The position numbers and the translations under genes were made by a program. Of a stretch of 64,000 nt of DNA, positions 58,773 through 64,000 are shown one piece after another. The number at the start of each line of letters is the position of its first letter. Position 1 is the stretch's first letter. The DNA lies in the NCBI GenBank assembly GCA_949502235.1, contig CATBDC010000018.1, positions 1 through 64,000 on the forward strand, written 5' to 3'. The notes beneath the pieces were generated by a model, which had not been told where the DNA came from, made no database searches, and worked only from the letters and a program-made list of their open reading frames with translations. The DNA comes from an uncultured Lachnospiraceae bacterium (GTDB lineage: Bacteria > Bacillota > Clostridia > Lachnospirales > Lachnospiraceae).

Positions 58773-58801
58773 TTGCAGTCCTTTCGAAAAGGGACTATAA
58801 T
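58773..58801 (+). promoter_or_regulatory. Sigma-A promoter for the decarboxylase operon with an inverted repeat in the spacer
   Basis: TTGCAG-17-TATAAT; AGTCCTTTCGAAAAGGGACT (58777-58796). Confidence 0.7.
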
Positions 58802-58859
58802 ATAATAGGCATAAATTGGTTTTACTTTTAAAATATGTAAGAAAATGGAGGGCTACAAT

Positions 58860-60299
58860 ATGGGCAATATGGCAACAGGAAATGCAGCCTGCAATCGAAT
58901 TATGGCACTTCTCGATGCAGGAAGCTTTGTTGAGATCGGCGGTGCGGTTACGGCCAGGGCCACAGATTTCAATATGCAGGAAAAAGATACTCCGGCAGAC
59001 GGTGTCATTACCGGTTACGGAGTGATCGACGGAAATTTAGTATATGTATACAGCCAGGATTCTTCCGTATTAAACGGGGCGATTGGCGAAATGCATGCAA
59101 AGAAGATTGCGAACATTTATGATATGGCAATGAAGATGGGAGCTCCGGTTATCGGTCTTGTGGACTGTGCGGGCTTAAGGCTTCAGGAGGCTACGGACGC
59201 TCTTGAGGCGTTTGGAACTCTTTATATGAAGCAGTCGCTGGCATCCGGCGTGATTCCTCAGATTACGGCAATTTTCGGGACATGCGGCGGCGGCCTTTCC
59301 GTTGTTCCTGCGTTGTCTGATTTTGCATTTATGGAAGGGACGAAGGCCAGATTATTTGTAAATTCTCCGAACGCGATCCCAGGCAATGAGATCTCAAGGT
59401 GCGACACCTCTTCTGCGCAGTTCCAGAGTGAGAAGGCGGGGCTTGTAGATGATATCGGGACAGAAGAAGATATATTTGAAAACATCCGCGCCCTTGTATG
59501 CATGCTGCCATGCAACAATGAGGAGAGTTCTGCCTATGAAGAGTGTACGGATGATTTAAACCGTCTCTGCGCAGACATTGAAAATGGGACAGAGGATACG
59601 GCAATTGCTCTTGCAGAGATTTCGGACAGCCATATTTTCTTTGAGACAAAGAAGCATTATGCAAAGGATATGGTAACCGGATTTATCCGTCTGAATGGCA
59701 TGACGGTAGGAGCAGTGGCGAACCGTTCAAAGGTATATGATGAAAATGCAGAAGTGACGGCAGAGTTTGACGGCTCCCTGTCAATGGGCGGTGCAAAGAA
59801 GGCGGCAGAGTTTGTGGAGTTCTGCGATGCATTTAATATTCCTGTTCTGACTCTTACTAATGTATCAGGCTTTACGGCATCCAAATGTTCGGAAAAAGGA
59901 CTGGCAAAGGCGGCAGCAAAGCTTACCTATACCTTTGCAAATGCGACTGTTCCGAAGGTGAATGTGATTATCGGAAAAGCTTTTGGAAGCGCGTATGTTA
60001 CCATGAACAGCAAGGCTATCGGGGCTGATATGGTATATGCATGGCCGAAAGCCCAGATCGGCATGATGGAGGCAGATCTTGCGGCAAAGATTATGTATGC
60101 TGATAAGAATGCTGATACAATTAAAGAAAAGGCGGCAGAATATAGAGAGCTTCAGTCAAGCCCGCTTTCCGCGGCAAGAAGAGGATATGTGGATACAATT
60201 ATTGAGCCTGCGGACACAAGGAAATATGTCATCGGAGCATTTGAGATGTTATTCACGAAAAAGGAAGAACGTCCTGTAAAAAAGCACGGAACAATATAG
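58860..60299 (+). CDS. Acyl-CoA carboxyltransferase domain protein (MmdA / transcarboxylase 12S type)
   Basis: Carboxyl_trans features: IGLVDCAGLRLQEATDALEAFG; IFGTCGGGLSVVPALSDFAFM; NVIIGKAFGSAYVTMNSKAIGADMVYAWPKAQIGMM. Confidence 0.85.
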   Translation: MGNMATGNAACNRIMALLDAGSFVEIGGAVTARATDFNMQEKDTPADGVITGYGVIDGNLVYVYSQDSSVLNGAIGEMHAKKIANIYDMAMKMGAPVIGLVDCAGLRLQEATDALEAFGTLYMKQSLASGVIPQITAIFGTCGGGLSVVPALSDFAFMEGTKARLFVNSPNAIPGNEISRCDTSSAQFQSEKAGLVDDIGTEEDIFENIRALVCMLPCNNEESSAYEECTDDLNRLCADIENGTEDTAIALAEISDSHIFFETKKHYAKDMVTGFIRLNGMTVGAVANRSKVYDENAEVTAEFDGSLSMGGAKKAAEFVEFCDAFNIPVLTLTNVSGFTASKCSEKGLAKAAAKLTYTFANATVPKVNVIIGKAFGSAYVTMNSKAIGADMVYAWPKAQIGMMEADLAAKIMYADKNADTIKEKAAEYRELQSSPLSAARRGYVDTIIEPADTRKYVIGAFEMLFTKKEERPVKKHGTI

Positions 60300-60313
60300 A
60301 GAGGTGAGGCAAA

Positions 60314-61081
60314 GTGAAGAAAAAAATTAGCTTATTACTCTGCCTGCTTGTGGGGCTTCTTTGTATGACCGGCTGTGCGAAGACAGATGAGCCGGTGGAA
60401 TATGATGAGACAACCATCACGCAGACAGTGGAGTTTCTGATAGAGTACTGCAATACAGTGGATGATGCGGCTCTCGACCAGTGGGAGCGGTATTCTGAAT
60501 TTATGCAGAATTATCAGATTATGACAACAGGGCTTCAGGTAACGCCGGACAGTCTCATGGGCGCGGTGGAAAGCTGGAAGTCCGGCATAGATGAGTGCGG
60601 GGCATATGTAAGCCACGGTGATTTAAGCTTTGAAGCGGATGCGGACGGCGTGGATGTAACCATGCCGGTAATGTATGAGGACAAGAAGGCGGAGGTTCTT
60701 TTTACCTTTGATGAAAAATCCTATCTGGAGAGTGTAACAGTTAACGCAGAATATGGCCTGAATGAGATCCTTACAAAGGCGGGGCTTAACACACTTCTTG
60801 GCATGGGCACCGTATTTGCCGTATTGATATTTATTTCAATTATTATTTCGCTGTTCGGGTTTATTCCGAAGATTGAAGCGGCATTTAAAAAGAAGCCGCA
60901 GGCACAGGAAGAGGCAGCCCCTGTTCAGGAGAAGGCTCCTGAAATCGTGGTGCCTGTGACAGATGATCTGGAGTTAATAGCGGTTATCTCGGCGGCAATT
61001 GCAGCTTATGAGGGAACGAGTACAGACGGCTTTGTTGTGCGCAGCATCAGACGCCGCCCGTCAAATAAATGGAAAGCATAA
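60314..61081 (+). CDS. OadG-family decarboxylase gamma subunit with lipoprotein-like N-terminal extracytoplasmic domain
   Basis: Signal/lipobox LLGLLCMTGC; ~130-residue soluble region; TM GMGTVFAVLIFISIIISLFGFI; Pro/Glu/Ala tail. Confidence 0.8.
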   Translation: MKKKISLLLCLLVGLLCMTGCAKTDEPVEYDETTITQTVEFLIEYCNTVDDAALDQWERYSEFMQNYQIMTTGLQVTPDSLMGAVESWKSGIDECGAYVSHGDLSFEADADGVDVTMPVMYEDKKAEVLFTFDEKSYLESVTVNAEYGLNEILTKAGLNTLLGMGTVFAVLIFISIIISLFGFIPKIEAAFKKKPQAQEEAAPVQEKAPEIVVPVTDDLELIAVISAAIAAYEGTSTDGFVVRSIRRRPSNKWKA

Positions 61082-61106
61082 TTTAAATGTAGGAGGATAT
61101 TAGAAG

Positions 61107-61475
61107 ATGAAAAATTATACGATTACAGTAAATGGAAATGTATATGACGTAACGGTAGAAGAGACGGGCGCGGGAAGCGCACCGGCAAGACCTGCGGCAG
61201 CGGCGCCGAAAGCAAGGCCTGTGGCTGCACCGGCACCGGCAAAACCGGCGGCAGGGGCAGGCTCCATCCAGGTGAAAGCGGGAGCAGCCGGAAAGGTGTT
61301 TAAGATTGAGGCCAGCGTAGGCCAGAGCGTAAAGAAGGGCGATACGGTTGTGATTATTGAGGCTATGAAGATGGAGATTCCAGTTGTGGCACCGGAGGAC
61401 GGAACTGTTGCAAGTATTGACGCGGCTGTGGGCGATGCAATCGAATCCGGAGCAGTATTAGCGACATTAAATTAA
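61107..61475 (+). CDS. Biotin carboxyl carrier protein (decarboxylase type)
   Basis: Ala/Pro linker then VIIEAMKMEIPV biotinylation motif. Confidence 0.95.
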   Translation: MKNYTITVNGNVYDVTVEETGAGSAPARPAAAAPKARPVAAPAPAKPAAGAGSIQVKAGAAGKVFKIEASVGQSVKKGDTVVIIEAMKMEIPVVAPEDGTVASIDAAVGDAIESGAVLATLN

Positions 61476-61513
61476 AGATTGTCCCTTACACATATACGAC
61501 TGGAGGTTAAGAA

Positions 61514-62665
61514 ATGGAATATATAACAACAACATTAGGAAACCTCGTGCAGCAGACAGCTTTTTTCAGTCTCACCTGGGGCAATCTGATTATGATTGCC
61601 GTGGCATGTTTTTTCCTGTTTTTAGCAATTAGATTTGGATTCGAGCCTCTGCTTCTTGTACCGATTGCATTTGGTATGCTGCTTGTTAATATCTATCCGG
61701 ATATTATGATGCATATCGAGGATTCCGCCAACGGAGCGGGGGGACTGCTCTACTATTTCTATCTGCTGGATGAGTGGGCGATCCTGCCATCGCTGATTTT
61801 CCTTGGCGTCGGCGCTATGACAGACTTCGGCCCCCTTATTGCCAACCCGAAGAGCTTCCTTCTCGGTGCGGCGGCACAGTTCGGTATTTTTGCGGCTTAC
61901 CTGGGAGCAATGGCAATGGGCTTCTCCGATAAGGCGGCAGCCGCTATTTCCATTATCGGTGGAGCGGACGGACCGACTTCCATCTTCCTTGCGGGAAAGC
62001 TGCAGCAGACAGCGATTTTAGGGCCTATCGCGGTGGCGGCATATTCTTATATGTCACTGGTGCCGATTATCCAGCCGCCGATTATGAAGCTTCTTACAAC
62101 AGAGAAGGAGCGGAAGATTAAGATGGAGCAGCTGCGTCCGGTATCAAAGCTTGAGAGGATTCTGTTCCCGATTATCGTTACGATTGTAGTTTGTACAATT
62201 CTTCCTACTACAGCGCCTCTTGTAGGTATGCTGATGCTTGGAAACCTGTTCAGGGAGTCCGGCGTGGTAAGACAGCTTGTGGATACAGCCTCTAACGCGC
62301 TTATGTATATTGTAGTTATCCTGCTTGGAACTTCCGTAGGCGCGACTACCAGCGCGGAGGCGTTCCTTAACTGGGATACGATTAAAATTGTAATTCTCGG
62401 TCTGGTGGCATTTGCCTTTGGTACGGCCGCAGGCGTGCTTTTCGGAAAGCTTATGTGCATTGCTACCGGCGGCAAGGTAAATCCGCTGATTGGTTCTGCC
62501 GGAGTATCCGCAGTTCCTATGGCAGCCCGTGTATCCCAGAAGGTGGGCGCTGAGGCAGATCCCACAAACTTCCTTCTGATGCATGCAATGGGTCCAAATG
62601 TGGCCGGAGTTATCGGTACTGCAGTTGCAGCCGGAACATTTATGGCGATTTTCGGAGTGATGTAA
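61514..62665 (+). CDS. oadB: Na+-translocating decarboxylase beta subunit (OadB family)
   Basis: LLYYFYLLDEWAILPSLIFLGVGAMTDFGPLIANPKSFLLGAAAQFGIF; SIIGGADGPTSIFL. Confidence 0.96.
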   Translation: MEYITTTLGNLVQQTAFFSLTWGNLIMIAVACFFLFLAIRFGFEPLLLVPIAFGMLLVNIYPDIMMHIEDSANGAGGLLYYFYLLDEWAILPSLIFLGVGAMTDFGPLIANPKSFLLGAAAQFGIFAAYLGAMAMGFSDKAAAAISIIGGADGPTSIFLAGKLQQTAILGPIAVAAYSYMSLVPIIQPPIMKLLTTEKERKIKMEQLRPVSKLERILFPIIVTIVVCTILPTTAPLVGMLMLGNLFRESGVVRQLVDTASNALMYIVVILLGTSVGATTSAEAFLNWDTIKIVILGLVAFAFGTAAGVLFGKLMCIATGGKVNPLIGSAGVSAVPMAARVSQKVGAEADPTNFLLMHAMGPNVAGVIGTAVAAGTFMAIFGVM

Positions 62666-62708
62666 TAACAGGTAAGCTTATAAGCCTATAAAAATAATGG
62701 AGGAATCA

Positions 62709-64000
62709 ATGATGGCAGAAATCGAAAAGAAACCAATTAAAATAACAGAAACCGTCCTGCGTGATGCGCACCAGTCCTTAATTGCCACACGTATGACCAC
62801 CGAGCAGATGCTCCCCATCGTAGAGAAGATGGACAAAGTGGGCTATCATTCGGTAGAGTGCTGGGGCGGAGCTACCTTTGACGCGTCCCTTCGTTTCCTT
62901 AAGGAGGATCCGTGGGAGAGGCTTAGAAAATTCCGCGATGGTTTTAAGAATACAAAGCTACAGATGCTTTTCCGCGGGCAGAACATCTTAGGATACCGTC
63001 CGTACGCAGACGATGTGGTAGAATATTTTGTACAGAAATCCGTGGCAAACGGAATCGATATTATCCGTATTTTTGACTGTTTAAATGACCTTAGAAACCT
63101 GCAGACAGCAGTAACGGCGGCCAACAAGGAAAAGGGAGAGGCGCAGGTTGCCCTTTCCTACACCTTAGGCGATGCTTACACGCTGGATTACTGGGTTGAG
63201 GTGGCAAAGAAGATTGAGGATATGGGAGCAAATTCCATCTGTATCAAGGATATGGCGGGACTTCTTGTACCGTATCGTGCAACAGAGCTTGTGGAAGCTC
63301 TTAAGAATGCGGTAAGCCTTCCGATACAGCTTCACACCCACTATACGTCAGGCGTTGCTTCCATGACCTACCTTAAGGCTGTTGAAGCAGGAGTTGACGT
63401 GATTGATACGGCAATGTCGCCCTTTGCCCTTGGAACATCCCAGCCGGCAACAGAGGTTATGGTTGAGACCTTTAAGGGAACGCCTTATGACACAGGCTTT
63501 GATCAGAATCTTCTTTCCGAGATTGCAGATTATTTCCGTCCGATCCGTGATGAGGCATTAGAGAGCGGCCTCTTAAATCCAAAGAATATGGGCGTGAATA
63601 TTAAGACTCTTCTTTATCAGGTTCCGGGCGGCATGCTTTCCAACCTGACCTCACAGCTTAAGGAGCAGGGAGCGGAGGATAAGTTCTATGACGTGCTTGA
63701 GGAGGTTCCGAGAGTAAGAAAAGACTTAGGCGAGCCGCCGCTTGTAACGCCGTCCTCACAGATTGTAGGAACACAGGCTGTATTTAATGTCCTGATGGGC
63801 GAGCGCTATAAGATGGCTACAAAGGAGACAAAGGATATCTTAAGCGGGAAATACGGCGAGACCGTAAAGCCCTTTGATGAGGAGGTTAAGAAGAAGGTTC
63901 TCGGCGAGAATCCGGATGTTATCACCTGCCGTCCGGCAGATCTGATTCCGGATGAGCTGGATACTCTTAGGAAAGAATGTGAGCAGTGGATGACCCAGGA
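62709..64000 (+). CDS. oadA: Oxaloacetate decarboxylase alpha / pyruvate carboxylase subunit B-type carboxyltransferase, partial at window edge
   Basis: KITETVLRDAHQSLIATRMTTEQMLPIVEKMDKVGYHSVECWGGATFDASLRFLKEDPWERLR; no stop before base 64000. Confidence 0.95.
   Translation, partial: MMAEIEKKPIKITETVLRDAHQSLIATRMTTEQMLPIVEKMDKVGYHSVECWGGATFDASLRFLKEDPWERLRKFRDGFKNTKLQMLFRGQNILGYRPYADDVVEYFVQKSVANGIDIIRIFDCLNDLRNLQTAVTAANKEKGEAQVALSYTLGDAYTLDYWVEVAKKIEDMGANSICIKDMAGLLVPYRATELVEALKNAVSLPIQLHTHYTSGVASMTYLKAVEAGVDVIDTAMSPFALGTSQPATEVMVETFKGTPYDTGFDQNLLSEIADYFRPIRDEALESGLLNPKNMGVNIKTLLYQVPGGMLSNLTSQLKEQGAEDKFYDVLEEVPRVRKDLGEPPLVTPSSQIVGTQAVFNVLMGERYKMATKETKDILSGKYGETVKPFDEEVKKKVLGENPDVITCRPADLIPDELDTLRKECEQWMTQ

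Noticed and set aside
1-64000. CRISPR arrays, rRNA operons and prophage structural genes
   Set aside because: Looked for regularly spaced repeats, rRNA signatures and phage modules; none seen by eye.

Overview
Chromosomal window from a low-to-mid-GC Firmicute, probably Lachnospiraceae judging by gene content and protein style; this is inference with no database check. From left to right it contains: a decayed mobilizable-element remnant (MobC-like ORF, then a frameshifted relaxase joined to a probable serine-recombinase tail); flotillin, HAD, membrane MutS-like and esterase genes; a yqfC-yqfD-phoH-ybeY block; a SpoVB/MurJ-type flippase; tRNA-Thr(CGT); a TrkH/TrkA-type K+ uptake pair; an ABC permease/ATPase pair with no adjacent binding protein; queH, argH, asd, ppk1, topB, mgsA; a scar region of nested inverted repeats and a deleted Rpn-type transposase gene; pepV; a glycan-type operon (GH38, GntR, PLP enzyme, GH36, Gfo/Idh, Opp-type ABC transporter); a sodium:solute symporter; a 2-isopropylmalate synthase fused to a C-terminal AraC-type HTH domain; an amidohydrolase; an AAA-ATPase/nuclease; pepP; an FtsX-type ABC pair; a POT transporter; and a Na+-translocating decarboxylase operon running off the right edge. 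The observations most worth checking are: (1) the LeuA-AraC fusion, in which the leucine-sensing domain lies between the enzyme and DNA-binding parts, with an 11-bp direct repeat bracketing its putative promoter; (2) two ~180-bp hairpin elements with different outer arms but a shared core whose stems show compensatory base changes; (3) a two-member small-protein family, one copy interrupted by an in-frame TAG; (4) a dispersed hairpin repeat, one copy of which supplies the C-terminus and stop codon of QueH; (5) a decarboxylase operon with two carboxyltransferases and a lipoprotein-like OadG.
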